Positions 42,157 through 51,304 of a DNA stretch of 64,000 bases are shown here, one piece after another (the stretch's first letter is position 1; each line of letters starts with the position of its first letter). Location: NCBI GenBank assembly GCA_964412555.1, contig CAYPPG010000039.1, forward strand, positions 6,212 to 70,211, given 5' to 3'. Source of the DNA: CAYPPG01 sp964412555. GTDB taxonomy: Bacteria > Hinthialibacterota > Hinthialibacteria > Hinthialibacterales > Hinthialibacteraceae. The notes under the pieces were generated by a model. That model was not told the DNA's origin and made no database searches. It was given only the letters and a program-made list of their open reading frames with translations. A program made the translations under genes and the position numbers.

Positions 42157-44706
42157 ATGGCCGATCCCAAATCATCCGTAGAAAACGCTTCCACTGTTCA
42201 CGCCGCTGAGTCGGTTCCCGAGCATTTTCCTTTTCAAGAGATCGAAGCGAAGTGGCAGGAGCGTTGGGAGCAAAAGAATGTCTTTCAAACGCTGGCCGAA
42301 GGCGATCCCGAGAAATTCTATTGCCTCGAAATGTTCCCGTATCCGTCCGGAAAACTGCATATGGGGCATCTGCGCAATTATGCCATCGGCGATGTCATGG
42401 CGCGGTATTACAGCATGCAAGGAAAACGTGTCCTGCATCCGATGGGCTTCGATGCGTTCGGTATGCCTGCCGAAAATGCCGCCATCAAAAACAACATCCA
42501 TCCGGCGGAATGGACATACAGCAACATTCGCGAAATGGAACAGCAACAAAAAGCATTGGGGCTTTCCTATGATTGGGAACGTGAAGTAATGACCTGCCAT
42601 GAAGATTATTACAAATGGGGGCAATGGATTTTCCTCAAATTTTGGGAGCACGGTCTCGTTTATCGAAAAGAAGGATTATTGAACTGGTGCCCGACTTGTC
42701 AAACGGTGTTGGCGAACGAGCAGGTCGTCAATGGCCTTTGCTGGCGTTGCGATGACGTGGTCAAGCAAAAATACATGCCCCAATGGTTCATCAAGATCAC
42801 CCAATATGCAGAGCAGTTGCTTAAGGACTTGGATCTATTGACGGAATGGCCCCAAAAAGTGGTCATCATGCAGCGCAACTGGATTGGCCGCTCGGAAGGA
42901 GCGGAGATTATTTTCAAGGTCGCTGAGGGATCAGAGGTTGGGACGGAGATTCCGGTTTTCACCACCCGTCCGGACACGATTTTCGGCGCCACTTACATGG
43001 TTTTGGCTCCCGAACATCCGCTTGTGGAGAAACTCATCGCAGGCACACCGGAAGAAGCTTCCTGCCGCAAATTTATCGATGATGTTGGCCGCATGGATAA
43101 AGTATCCCGCATGGATGATGCAACAGTGAAAGAAGGAGTATTCACAGGATGCTATGCCATCAATCCTGTCAATCAAGAACGTGTACCGATTTGGATCGCG
43201 AATTATGTCCTGGTGGAATATGGAACCGGAGCCATTATGGCGGTGCCCACCCACGACCAGCGCGACTTCGAATTTGCCCAAAAGTATGATTTGCCGATGC
43301 GGCTCGTTATCAAACCGGACGATTCGGCTTTCGATTCGGCGGAGGAGATGACGGAAGCGTGGATCGAAGAAGGCCGGATGGTCAATTCCGCCCAATTTAA
43401 CGGTTTGCCCAACGAAGATGGCAAAAAAGCAGTCATTCAATGGATGGAAGAACAAGGTATCGGGAAGGGAACCGTGACGTACCGTTTGCGGGATTGGGGG
43501 ATTTCCCGGCAGCGGTATTGGGGAATGCCGATTCCTCTGATCCATTGCGATACCTGTGGAATTGTGCCGGTAGATGAAAAAGACCTACCCGTCAAGTTGC
43601 CCGTCGATGTAGAACTGACCGGTGAAGGCTCTCCGTTAACTCGACACGAAGGCTTTATCAAAACGGAATGTCCAAAATGTGGGACACCGGCGCGGCGGGA
43701 AACGGATACTGTGGATACATTCTTCGATTCCTCCTGGTATTTTCTCCGTTATGCCGATGCGAAGAATACGGAACGTCCCTTTGATAAAGCGGTTGTCAAC
43801 GATTGGCTTCCGGTCGACTTGTATATTGGCGGAGTAGAACATGCTGTGCTTCATTTGCTCTATTCCCGCTTTTTCGTAAAAGCGTTGCGGGATATCGGTT
43901 TGCTTTCCTTTGACGAACCCTTCATCAAGTTGGTCACTCAAGGAATGGTCACCAAAGACGGCGCGAAAATGTCCAAATCGAAAGGGAACGTTGTCGATCC
44001 TGGTGAGATTCTCGAAAAGTATGGCGCCGATGCCGCCCGGCTTTTTATCTTGTTCACCTCTCCACCCGACCGCGATCTGGAATGGAGCGATGAAGGAGTC
44101 GTCGGTTCGGCACGTTTTGTGGACCGAGTGTATCGATTGGTTTACCGTTTTGCGCCTGCATTACGAGAAGAGAATCATACTACCGGACAAGAATTGTCCG
44201 AAGCCGCGATGAACCTGAGACGTATGTGCCATAGTGCAATCCAAGCGGTAACGACGGATATCGGCGAGCGCATGAATCTCAACACCGCGATTGCGAAAAT
44301 CATGGAATTGGTCAACGAGATGTACCGGTTTACCAGTGAAGGGAGTATACAGCCGGCCGATATGCCGGTTTTTCGAGAAGCGGTGGAATCACTTATCATT
44401 CTGATGAATCCCTTTGCACCACACTTGTGTGACGAACTGTGGGAAGCGATCGGACAGAAAGGTTTTGTTCAACAACAACCTTGGCCGGCCTTTAATCCGG
44501 ATTTCCTCAAGGTCGAAACGATGAACATAGTCGTCCAGGTCAATGGCAAAGTTCGCGGGAAAGTGGAAGTGCCAACGGGAGCGGATGAGAATATGATTTG
44601 GGATGCGGCACAAAAAGACGAGATGATCACCCGTTGGTTTACGGATAAGGAAGTGAAGAAGACGATTTATGTGCCTGGAAAACTGTTGAATGTAGTTGTG
44701 AAATAA
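42157..44706 (+). CDS. leuS: Leucyl-tRNA synthetase
   Basis: 849 residues, bacterial type. Class I signatures: HMGH (from residue 68) and KMSKS (from residue 604). The CP1 editing domain lies between them with TTRPDTIFGATYMVLAPEHP (positions about 270-289). Zinc-like knuckles are present in NWCPTCQ and CDTCG/CPKCG. The N-terminus has an unusual acidic or Ser-rich lead of about 20 residues before FPFQEIEAKWQERWE. Cytoplasmic, essential. It is followed by a ComEA-like gene 21 bases downstream. Confidence 0.97.
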   Translation: MADPKSSVENASTVHAAESVPEHFPFQEIEAKWQERWEQKNVFQTLAEGDPEKFYCLEMFPYPSGKLHMGHLRNYAIGDVMARYYSMQGKRVLHPMGFDAFGMPAENAAIKNNIHPAEWTYSNIREMEQQQKALGLSYDWEREVMTCHEDYYKWGQWIFLKFWEHGLVYRKEGLLNWCPTCQTVLANEQVVNGLCWRCDDVVKQKYMPQWFIKITQYAEQLLKDLDLLTEWPQKVVIMQRNWIGRSEGAEIIFKVAEGSEVGTEIPVFTTRPDTIFGATYMVLAPEHPLVEKLIAGTPEEASCRKFIDDVGRMDKVSRMDDATVKEGVFTGCYAINPVNQERVPIWIANYVLVEYGTGAIMAVPTHDQRDFEFAQKYDLPMRLVIKPDDSAFDSAEEMTEAWIEEGRMVNSAQFNGLPNEDGKKAVIQWMEEQGIGKGTVTYRLRDWGISRQRYWGMPIPLIHCDTCGIVPVDEKDLPVKLPVDVELTGEGSPLTRHEGFIKTECPKCGTPARRETDTVDTFFDSSWYFLRYADAKNTERPFDKAVVNDWLPVDLYIGGVEHAVLHLLYSRFFVKALRDIGLLSFDEPFIKLVTQGMVTKDGAKMSKSKGNVVDPGEILEKYGADAARLFILFTSPPDRDLEWSDEGVVGSARFVDRVYRLVYRFAPALREENHTTGQELSEAAMNLRRMCHSAIQAVTTDIGERMNLNTAIAKIMELVNEMYRFTSEGSIQPADMPVFREAVESLIILMNPFAPHLCDELWEAIGQKGFVQQQPWPAFNPDFLKVETMNIVVQVNGKVRGKVEVPTGADENMIWDAAQKDEMITRWFTDKEVKKTIYVPGKLLNVVVK

Positions 44707-44727
44707 ATTAATTTTTATCGGTGGATC

Positions 44728-45450
44728 ATGGAACGGAATGAGATGATTCTGGCTATGATTTTGGCGGCGCTTCTTTTGGCGGGAGTCGCTTATGAAAACT
44801 ATCGAGGCGCACCGAAGACAGCTGAAATTGTCATTACTCATCACGATACCACCCCGTTTGATGCAACGAATACCTTTCAATCTCGATCAACCCCACTTTT
44901 GAATGAGAATGCGCGTCCTGAATCGCCTGAATCGAATACCGACCAGAATCAACAAAGATTATTGATCTTTTTAAACACGGCCTCCCTAACGCAGCTGCAA
45001 GAATTACCTGGAGTCGGTGAAGTATTAGCCAGCCGTATTTTTGAACGGAAAACCGATTTGGGACAATTTTCAAGTATTCAGCAAGTGCTCGAAGTGAGCG
45101 GAATAGGTACTTCGAAACTGGAAACGATGATTCAATATATCCGTACCAAGAAAGGAACGGGAACTCTCAATCCTCACGCCGTTCAACATCCCGGTCGCTA
45201 TAGACGACTTCCACCAAGTTCTTCCCTTGTGTTTACTCCGTTGCCAAAGAGACCACAGTTGCGTTCCTTAAATCGAGTGACTCAACAGGAACTGCTTGAA
45301 ATTTCCGGCATCGGACCGGCTTTAGCGGATGCTATTCTTAACGCTAGACACAAACGCGGTCCATTTCGTTCTTGGCAAGAGGTTGACCAAATCTCCGGAA
45401 TCGGCGAACATCGTCTGCAGCAATTGAAAAATCATTTTACCGTACCGTAA
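44728..45450 (+). CDS. ComEA-like protein with two helix-hairpin-helix units
   Basis: 240 residues. One N-terminal membrane segment (MILAMILAALLLAGVAYEN) is followed by two copies of the HhH DNA-binding pair: LNTASLTQLQELPGVGEVLA with VLEVSGIGTSKLE, and LNRVTQQELLEISGIGPALA with VDQISGIGEHRLQ. ComEA has one such domain and binds incoming DNA in the periplasm. The duplication is unusual. Alternatives are a type II secretion K-like or other HhH protein. No other competence gene is adjacent. Confidence 0.75.
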   Translation: MERNEMILAMILAALLLAGVAYENYRGAPKTAEIVITHHDTTPFDATNTFQSRSTPLLNENARPESPESNTDQNQQRLLIFLNTASLTQLQELPGVGEVLASRIFERKTDLGQFSSIQQVLEVSGIGTSKLETMIQYIRTKKGTGTLNPHAVQHPGRYRRLPPSSSLVFTPLPKRPQLRSLNRVTQQELLEISGIGPALADAILNARHKRGPFRSWQEVDQISGIGEHRLQQLKNHFTVP

Positions 45451-45468
45451 GATTATTACTCCCGAAAG

Positions 45469-46593
45469 ATGACCAAAAAACTATTGATTGTCTGGCATGG
45501 TGCTTTGTTCCCCTCTTATAGGAAGCCGTTTTGGATCCTTCAAGAGGAGTATGGATGGGATGTTCATTTATTGGCCGCTCAAAGCTGGAAGCAGGCTCTC
45601 CCGCAAAAACTTCGCTTTGAACCTGTCCCGAACGAACCAATTACACTGCACGTCAAACGTTCCCTATTCAAATTTCATGGGGCGACGCATATTCAACCGT
45701 TATTTCCTCTCATTTTCAACAAGATAAAACCGGATATCGTCTATGTCATTGAAGAACCCTTTTCACTCATGGGATGGTTATGTACTTATTGGGCGAGACG
45801 ATGCGTCCCGAATATTCCATTGATCGTGTATACCTATCAAGATATTTATAAACGCTATCCACCGCCATTCGATTGGCTTGAACGGTATGTGTTGCGTCAG
45901 GCAAACCGAATTCTCGTATCCAATACCAACTGTGGACGCGTGTTGACACGAAAGAAATACAATCGAATGTGGGATGTTCTTCCCCCTTCTGTAAACCTGG
46001 ATCGATTTGTGTATAAAGAACCTCCTCCAGCCGGTGCTTTCTTTACAATTGGATATGTGGGGCGGTTGGCGGACGAAAAAGGAATCGATACTCTGTTGTG
46101 GGCGATGGAGGAACTAGACGATTCTGTACGATTGCGGCTTGTAGGGGATGGACCGGCGAGTCAACGGTTATGGATACTCGCCAAGGAACTGGGTGTAGCT
46201 GAGCGAACTGTTTTTTTGAAACCTCTCCCGCATGAGGAGTTAGGAAAATTCTATCACGAGTGCGATGCGCTCGTTTTACCATCCAAAACAACGGCGCGCT
46301 GGCAGGAACAGTTCGGTCGCGTTCTGATCGAAGCGATGGCATGCGGCGTTCCGGTGATCGGCTCCGATTCCGGCGCGATTCCGGAAGTGATTGGAGATGC
46401 CGGATTGATTTTCCCCGAGGGGAAATCACCGAAACTGGCGGAGTGTATTTCTATGCTTCAGCAGGATGATCGCTTGCGGCGCGATTTATCTTTTCAGGGA
46501 CGGATACGAGTTGAACAAAACTATTCCACGGAACGGGTAGCCAAAAAGTTGAATCAACATGTAAACGACGTGATGAAGCAAACGATTGAATGA
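45469..46593 (+). CDS. GT4 family glycosyltransferase
   Basis: 374 residues, GT-B fold. The acceptor half is up to about 180. The donor half starts with FFTIGYVGRLADEKGIDTLL and has LRLVGDGP, ADALVLPS-like CDALVLPSKTTARWQEQFGRVLIEAMACGVPVIGSDSGAIPEVIG (the EX7E-type motif around the two Glu) and GLIFPEGKS. Retaining enzyme using a nucleotide sugar. Its stop overlaps the ATG of the next glycosyltransferase, so the two act in one pathway, probably capsule, O-chain or exopolysaccharide. Confidence 0.88.
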   Translation: MTKKLLIVWHGALFPSYRKPFWILQEEYGWDVHLLAAQSWKQALPQKLRFEPVPNEPITLHVKRSLFKFHGATHIQPLFPLIFNKIKPDIVYVIEEPFSLMGWLCTYWARRCVPNIPLIVYTYQDIYKRYPPPFDWLERYVLRQANRILVSNTNCGRVLTRKKYNRMWDVLPPSVNLDRFVYKEPPPAGAFFTIGYVGRLADEKGIDTLLWAMEELDDSVRLRLVGDGPASQRLWILAKELGVAERTVFLKPLPHEELGKFYHECDALVLPSKTTARWQEQFGRVLIEAMACGVPVIGSDSGAIPEVIGDAGLIFPEGKSPKLAECISMLQQDDRLRRDLSFQGRIRVEQNYSTERVAKKLNQHVNDVMKQTIE

Positions 46594-47681
46594 TGCATGT
46601 AGCAATCAATGCTCTTTCCATAACCAACCGGAGCGGAACGGGACGCTACACCTGGGGATTGATTCACGGATTCGTGAAACGGAATGATCCCGATTTGTTT
46701 TTATCTGTGTTTCTTCCTTCTGATTTCGTTCTCCCCAAAAAATGGCGTAACAATTCAAGAATTCGTTTTTATTCGATCCCCATTGGTTCCACCTTTGGAC
46801 GGATTGTATGGGAACAATTATTCTTGCCATCATTTTTGCGTATCATTCAACCGGATATTCTCCATTCTCCCGCTTTTATTGCTCCGGTTTTTAGAAGAAT
46901 TTCACCAAAACAAATTGTTACCATACACGATCTCACGTTTCGCAATTATCCGCAAACGATTCCATTGTATCGCCGGAAATATTATGAGTTCTCTATTTAT
47001 CGTTCAATACAATATTCCGATTTGATTCTTACCGACTCGCAGACAATTGCAGATGAATTGGCTGCCATTTTCAAACCTTCCAAAGCCATCACATTCGTTC
47101 ATTTGGGAGTGGACCGTGATACGTTTCATTCGATGATCACTCCGAACGATTTGTCTATATTGGAACTTTATGAAATTGAACACCCCTATTTTTTAACGGT
47201 CGGGACAAAGGAGCCGAGGAAAAATCTTTCCACAATACTGCAAGCTACAGAAAAGGCACGGTCTGGAGGATTGGATATGCCTTTGGTATTGGCGGGCCGT
47301 GTCGGGTGGATGCAGGATGTGAGAGAACTTCAGCGAAACGGAATCCGGATTCTCGATTATGTTCCGGAAGAGCATTTACCGGCATTATATCGGAATGCGC
47401 ATACTTTTCTTGCGCCTTCCATGTATGAGGGATATGATTTGCCGGCTCTTGAATCTCTCGCTTGCGGAACTCCTGTCATTGCATCCGATATTCCTATCCA
47501 TCGTGAAATATTGAAAAATAATGCATTCTTTGTGAAAGTCGATCATGTAGACGCATGGGCGGATGCTTTACTTCAAACCAGCCAGGACAAAAAAGATTCG
47601 CTTGATTTTATGTCTCGTGAGTGGAGTGAGGTCGCGAAGGAAACCTATCAAGTATATCGATCGATTCTCCAGACGAAGTAA
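46590..47681 (+). CDS. GT4 family glycosyltransferase
   Basis: 363 residues, GT-B fold. Visible features are NRSGTGRYTWGLI, HSPAFIAPV, TIHDLTFRNYPQTIPLYRR, LTDSQTIADEL, FLTVGTKEPRKNL, and LAPSMYEGYDLPALESLACGTPVIASD with the conserved EX7E glutamates. It resembles mannosyltransferases of the WbaZ/MtfB group. It starts within the stop of the upstream GT4 gene (ATGA-like overlap). Donor and acceptor sugars are unknown. Confidence 0.88.
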   Translation: MMHVAINALSITNRSGTGRYTWGLIHGFVKRNDPDLFLSVFLPSDFVLPKKWRNNSRIRFYSIPIGSTFGRIVWEQLFLPSFLRIIQPDILHSPAFIAPVFRRISPKQIVTIHDLTFRNYPQTIPLYRRKYYEFSIYRSIQYSDLILTDSQTIADELAAIFKPSKAITFVHLGVDRDTFHSMITPNDLSILELYEIEHPYFLTVGTKEPRKNLSTILQATEKARSGGLDMPLVLAGRVGWMQDVRELQRNGIRILDYVPEEHLPALYRNAHTFLAPSMYEGYDLPALESLACGTPVIASDIPIHREILKNNAFFVKVDHVDAWADALLQTSQDKKDSLDFMSREWSEVAKETYQVYRSILQTK

Positions 47682-47722
47682 ATTTCACAAATCATAGCTG
47701 GTGCTACGGCAAAAAGTCAGAA

Positions 47723-47785
47723 ATTGTGGTGCGGACATCCTGCCTGCACAACATAAGGTGGTTAATAGGAGCTTATCACCACAAT
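47723..47785. repeat. ATTGTGGTGC palindromic repeat
   Basis: 47723-47749 reads ATTGTGGTGCGGACATCC then TGCCTGCAC, close to the copy at 22952-22978 (opposite strand) and sharing ACATCCTG with the 62541 copy. CACCACAAT at 47777-47785 pairs with ATTGTGGTG at 47723-47731 to close an outer stem. It lies between the convergent glycosyltransferase and dehydratase genes. Confidence 0.75.
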
Positions 47786-47828
47786 ATATACTAGGTTCAT
47801 AACGAAGTTCATACTTTTTGCCATCGCG

Positions 47829-48824
47829 TCATATTTGGTAGAGAGACGGTTTATAACTTTCCGGATGAAAGCGGATAAATTCGATTGTTTGCAACAATCC
47901 TTCTTCCAAAGAGACTTTTGGTTTCCATTGGAGAAGTTGTGAGGCTTTGGAGTTATCGCTGATCAGTTTGTTGACTTCACTATTTTCCGGCCGAATGCGT
48001 TTTTCTTCGCTGACGATCTCTTTTTCTTTACCGGTTAGTTTGCACACGAGTTCGGCTAAATCACCAATAGAAATTCCAGTACCAACCCCCAGATTGATTG
48101 TTTTTCCCATGGTATCCTTGGATTGTGCGGCTGCGAGAAATCCATTGACGGTATCCGTAACATAAGTGAAATCACGAATCGGAGAAAGCGCCCCTAAGTG
48201 GATTTTGGGAGTCGCGGAAAGAACTTGTGTCACAATAGTCGGAATGACGGCGCGTGCGGATTGCCGCGGACCGTAAGTGTTGAAGGGACGGACGATGGCG
48301 GCCGGCAAATCGAAAGAACAAATATAGCTCTCAACAGCTTTGTCGGCAGCGATTTTCGATGCGGAATAAGGAGACTGGGCTTGTAACGGATGTTCCTCAT
48401 TCATCGGGGTATAGAGCGCGCTCCCGTAACATTCGCTCGTGGATGCCGTAACGAGGCATTGCACCTCTTCGCGCAAACTCGCTTCCAGTACATAGAGTGT
48501 CCCGAATACATTGGTCCGGAAAAAAATTTCCGGAGCGGTGTAAGAATAAGGGATCGCGATCAAGGCCGCGAGATGAAAAATCGTGTCTTTTCCTTTTACG
48601 GCTTGCCTGACGAATAGGGGATCGGTGATATCTCCGGAAAGCACCTCTATTTCTTGTAAAAGATGCTTGGGTAGATGCTCCAAATTGCTCCAATCCGCTC
48701 GGGCATCATAATGAATAAGAGCCGTTAATTTTTTGCTAAGGGGAAGTAGCTGCTCAACCAGATGAGAACCGATAAATCCGCCGGCGCCTGTTACTAACAC
48801 ATTGGATTCGTTTAACGGAATCAA
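47829..48824 (-). CDS. LegB-like NAD-dependent nucleotide-sugar 4,6-dehydratase
   Basis: About 331 residues, extended SDR. The Rossmann motif is VTGAGGFIGSHL, the catalytic set TASTSECYGSA plus YSASK, and RPFNTYGPRQSARAVIPTIV follows. The last pattern is characteristic of LegB/GDP-sugar dehydratases of legionaminic-type acid synthesis. Start is set at TTG 48824, with GGAGG 8 bases before it. The longer frame from TTG 48848 would place the ribosome site inside the gene. It is near two GT4 genes but convergent with them. The rest of a nonulosonic acid pathway is not in the window, so its product is open. Confidence 0.8.
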   Translation of the reverse strand: MIPLNESNVLVTGAGGFIGSHLVEQLLPLSKKLTALIHYDARADWSNLEHLPKHLLQEIEVLSGDITDPLFVRQAVKGKDTIFHLAALIAIPYSYTAPEIFFRTNVFGTLYVLEASLREEVQCLVTASTSECYGSALYTPMNEEHPLQAQSPYSASKIAADKAVESYICSFDLPAAIVRPFNTYGPRQSARAVIPTIVTQVLSATPKIHLGALSPIRDFTYVTDTVNGFLAAAQSKDTMGKTINLGVGTGISIGDLAELVCKLTGKEKEIVSEEKRIRPENSEVNKLISDNSKASQLLQWKPKVSLEEGLLQTIEFIRFHPESYKPSLYQI

Positions 48825-49021
48825 ATGAATATCCTCCAATTTATACAATCACTTCAAAGTATTCAAAATGGAATCCGCCGGATGTCAACCGGCTTTCGTT
48901 CAAATATCTGTGCAGAATCATTATTTCCTATTGACCTTCCACGATTGATGAATATACTATGCTTGAATCAAAACTATAAATATTCCTCCAAGAATTTCTA
49001 AGAGCGAAATTTTGCACCCCC

Positions 49022-49067
49022 GAGGAGGAGTCGCTTCCCCCCAACGCCGAACCGGCGACTCCTCCTC
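49022..49067. repeat. Perfect 13-base-arm hairpin
   Basis: GAGGAGGAGTCGC (49022-49034) and GCGACTCCTCCTC (49055-49067) are exact inverted copies; CGCCG AAC CGGCG at 45-57 is an inner or alternative stem. It lies in the 330-base gap between the LegB-like and Gfo/Idh genes and has the look of the dispersed palindromes. No gene or promoter is seen in the rest of this gap. Confidence 0.7.
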
Positions 49068-49103
49068 TCCCCCCATAAATAGTGTTATGAAAACACCAAA
49101 TAA

Positions 49104-49132
49104 AATGAGGTGCTCGGATGGAGCACCTCATT
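49104..49132 (-). terminator. Terminator after the Gfo/Idh/MocA gene
   Basis: AATGAGGTGCTC pairs perfectly with GAGCACCTCATT over a five-base loop. On the minus strand it is followed by TTATTTGGTGTTTT. It lies 26 bases past the stop of the oxidoreductase gene. Confidence 0.75.
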
Positions 49133-49157
49133 TCTTTTCATAATAGTACAAGAAGAT

Positions 49158-50420
49158 TTAGACATCGCCGGGAACAGGGATGGGCTTGACCGGAATTGGA
49201 ACATCCGGGTCGAGAGGATCCGGTAGAAGACTCATGTCGCGGTTGAGCGCTTCTTCCCATTTCAGTTTCTTACCTTCATATGCAGCCATACGGCCCATGA
49301 TTGCGGTGAAAGTGCTTTCGGCGACTTGAATGCCTTCGTTGAGATAGGGGCCTTTGCCGGTTATGCTGGCTTGGAGGTCGATATGTTCCTGCACATAGGG
49401 ATTGATCCCTCCACTCGCCATGTCATGGCAATTGCTTTGGCCATTGCGGAATTTCCGGTTTGTTCCGGTGACCAGTTCGGAAACTTCGTTATAGCAGTTT
49501 CTCCAGTGGCGGCAGAAACTCATTACATGGATACCGCCCGGATATTCGAAATCGCAGGAGAAATGATCCCAAATGTTGCCATATTTTTCGATTTTAGGTT
49601 TCCATGCGCGGCCGCCGGAAGCGATGACGGAAATGGGATGCGCTTGCAAAACCCAATTCATGACATCCAAATTATGCACGTGCTGTTCGACAATATTGTC
49701 GCCGCAAATCCAGCAGAATTGATACCAGTTACGAACCTGATATTCAAAATCACTCATTCCCGGTGCACGGTCGCGTGTCCATGGCAAACTTCCGTTCCAA
49801 TAGGCACGGCCGGCGACGATTTCACCGAGAGCTCCGTCATGGATCATTTTGATTGTTTCAACATACGGTTTTTGGTGGCGGCGTTGAGTTCCGGTAACGA
49901 CGGATAATTTTAGTTGTTCCGATTTTTTGGCGGCTGCCATGAAGCGGCGGGTTCCATTCGAATCGGTGGAGATTGGTTTTTCACAGAAGATATGTTTCTT
50001 GGCATTGACGGCCGCTTCGAATTGTGCCGGTTTGAATCCGGGAGGGGTGGCGATGATGACATAATCCAGATCACATTCGAGCAATTTTTTGTAGCCGTCA
50101 AGACCCGTGAATTTGTGATCCTCGTCGACTTTTATGTTCCCTTTGATATTTTCATTTCGAGTTAAACGATTCAGGCAACCTTCTACTCGGTCCTTGAATG
50201 CGTCATGAACGGCAACCAATTGAACTTGACTGGAAGCCTGAATAGCGTTTTCTACAGCTCCGGTTCCTCGCCCGCCTGCTCCGATCAAACCCACTTTCAT
50301 GGGTTCCTCTTGAGCCTGGGCTTTGTTCATGATGCCAAAACCGGCGATGGCTGTTGCACCCATGGCGGTTCGTTTTCCGAAATCCCGTCTTGACAATAAA
50401 TTCTTTTTTTCTTCACTCAT
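49158..50420 (-). CDS. Tat-exported Gfo/Idh/MocA family oxidoreductase
   Basis: 420 residues. The start at 50420 (MSEEKKNLL) follows AAAGGAG; the longer frame from 50522 has no role. The Tat signal is SRRDFGKRTAMGATAIAGFG. The Rossmann domain has VGLIGAGGRGTGA, the C-terminal part EKPISTDSNGTRRFM, with the conserved Lys of EKP. Members oxidise or epimerise sugars with a tightly bound NAD(P). Exported versions are very common in Planctomycetota and relatives and probably act on periplasmic sugars, alongside the Hyi-like protein at 39826. Confidence 0.9.
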   Translation of the reverse strand: MSEEKKNLLSRRDFGKRTAMGATAIAGFGIMNKAQAQEEPMKVGLIGAGGRGTGAVENAIQASSQVQLVAVHDAFKDRVEGCLNRLTRNENIKGNIKVDEDHKFTGLDGYKKLLECDLDYVIIATPPGFKPAQFEAAVNAKKHIFCEKPISTDSNGTRRFMAAAKKSEQLKLSVVTGTQRRHQKPYVETIKMIHDGALGEIVAGRAYWNGSLPWTRDRAPGMSDFEYQVRNWYQFCWICGDNIVEQHVHNLDVMNWVLQAHPISVIASGGRAWKPKIEKYGNIWDHFSCDFEYPGGIHVMSFCRHWRNCYNEVSELVTGTNRKFRNGQSNCHDMASGGINPYVQEHIDLQASITGKGPYLNEGIQVAESTFTAIMGRMAAYEGKKLKWEEALNRDMSLLPDPLDPDVPIPVKPIPVPGDV

Positions 50421-50776
50421 ATTCAATTTGCTCCTTTCCTCGTTTCCCGAGTGGAATATGGAAGAAGTTACACCACCATTGCGAAGAGTTAAAGGTGTGT
50501 AGTTCTTCTCCATAAAAATCAATCCCTTGACACGCGCTCGAAGAGTTCCATATTATCCAAAAAGCTTCCCTGATCCGATTTTTCAGATACCAAAGTAATT
50601 CTATTGTGCAGTACAGATTTTTCTTCCTCATTTTGATTATTTCGCTGTAATTCAGTTTCTGAGGTGATATACATTATAAAGAGATAGTGTAATCATAAGA
50701 TAGCTTTGAATCATAAAAAACGATGGTAGGGGCGGTTCGCGAACCGCCCCTACCATCGGAGAAGGATAATTTAAAG
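50421..50776. repeat. Intergenic region with a perfect 38-base palindrome (50721-50758)
   Basis: CGATGGTAGGGGCGGTTCG at 50721-50739 is followed directly by its exact reverse complement at 50740-50758. With no loop it can form a cruciform in DNA or a tight RNA hairpin. It lies 18 bases before the GNAT start, whose own site GGAGAAGGA overlaps its edge. The rest of this 356-base gap holds no gene; an in-frame extension of the GNAT gene into the palindrome is spurious. Confidence 0.9.
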
Positions 50777-51259
50777 ATGGACATCAAAATTCGACGGGCG
50801 CGCATGGAGGATTTACAGCTTGTTACCGCTCTTTGGAAGGAAATGATGGAGTATCATCTCTCTCTTGATGAGCGCTTTGATATTGTTGGAAATAGTGAGC
50901 AGTCTTATTATGATTACCTTTTAAGTGTTATCGATAATTATGACTATGCGATTTTTGTGGCGGAGAAAGAACAGAAAATTGTTGGATATACAATTGGGAT
51001 GATTTTAGCGAATCCGGCGGTTTTTTCGTTAGCTCGCTATGGATTTATCGCTGAAATGGCGGTGACGTCTTCCGAACAACACGGGGGGATCGGGGAAAAA
51101 TTATGGAAACATGTGAAAAAATGGTTTTCCCGAAGAGGAATTCAAGTTATTCAACTCAATGTATCTCCCCGAAATAGCCCGGGATATCAATTCTGGGAAA
51201 AAATGGGATGTTCGGAATTTCTCCATATCATGTGGCATGATATATCGTCGGAGGATTGA
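50777..51259 (+). CDS. GNAT family N-acetyltransferase
   Basis: 160 residues. Start 50777 (MDIKIRRARMEDLQLV) follows GGAGAAGGA. The GNAT fold shows IFVAEKEQKIVGYTIGMI, the acetyl-CoA strand RYGFIAEMAVTSSEQHGGIGEKLW (Q/RxxGxG/A-type loop) and VIQLNVSPRNSPGYQFWEKMGC. The substrate is not predictable. The frame can be read back to 50723 through a perfect palindrome, which is clearly not protein-coding. Confidence 0.88.
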   Translation: MDIKIRRARMEDLQLVTALWKEMMEYHLSLDERFDIVGNSEQSYYDYLLSVIDNYDYAIFVAEKEQKIVGYTIGMILANPAVFSLARYGFIAEMAVTSSEQHGGIGEKLWKHVKKWFSRRGIQVIQLNVSPRNSPGYQFWEKMGCSEFLHIMWHDISSED

Positions 51260-51304
51260 CAGAAAATCATTTGAAATGAGCACTCTGGAACGGAAGAGAG
51301 ACAT

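Noticed and set aside
42931..43545. A 204-codon minus-strand frame
   Set aside because: It is antisense to leuS.
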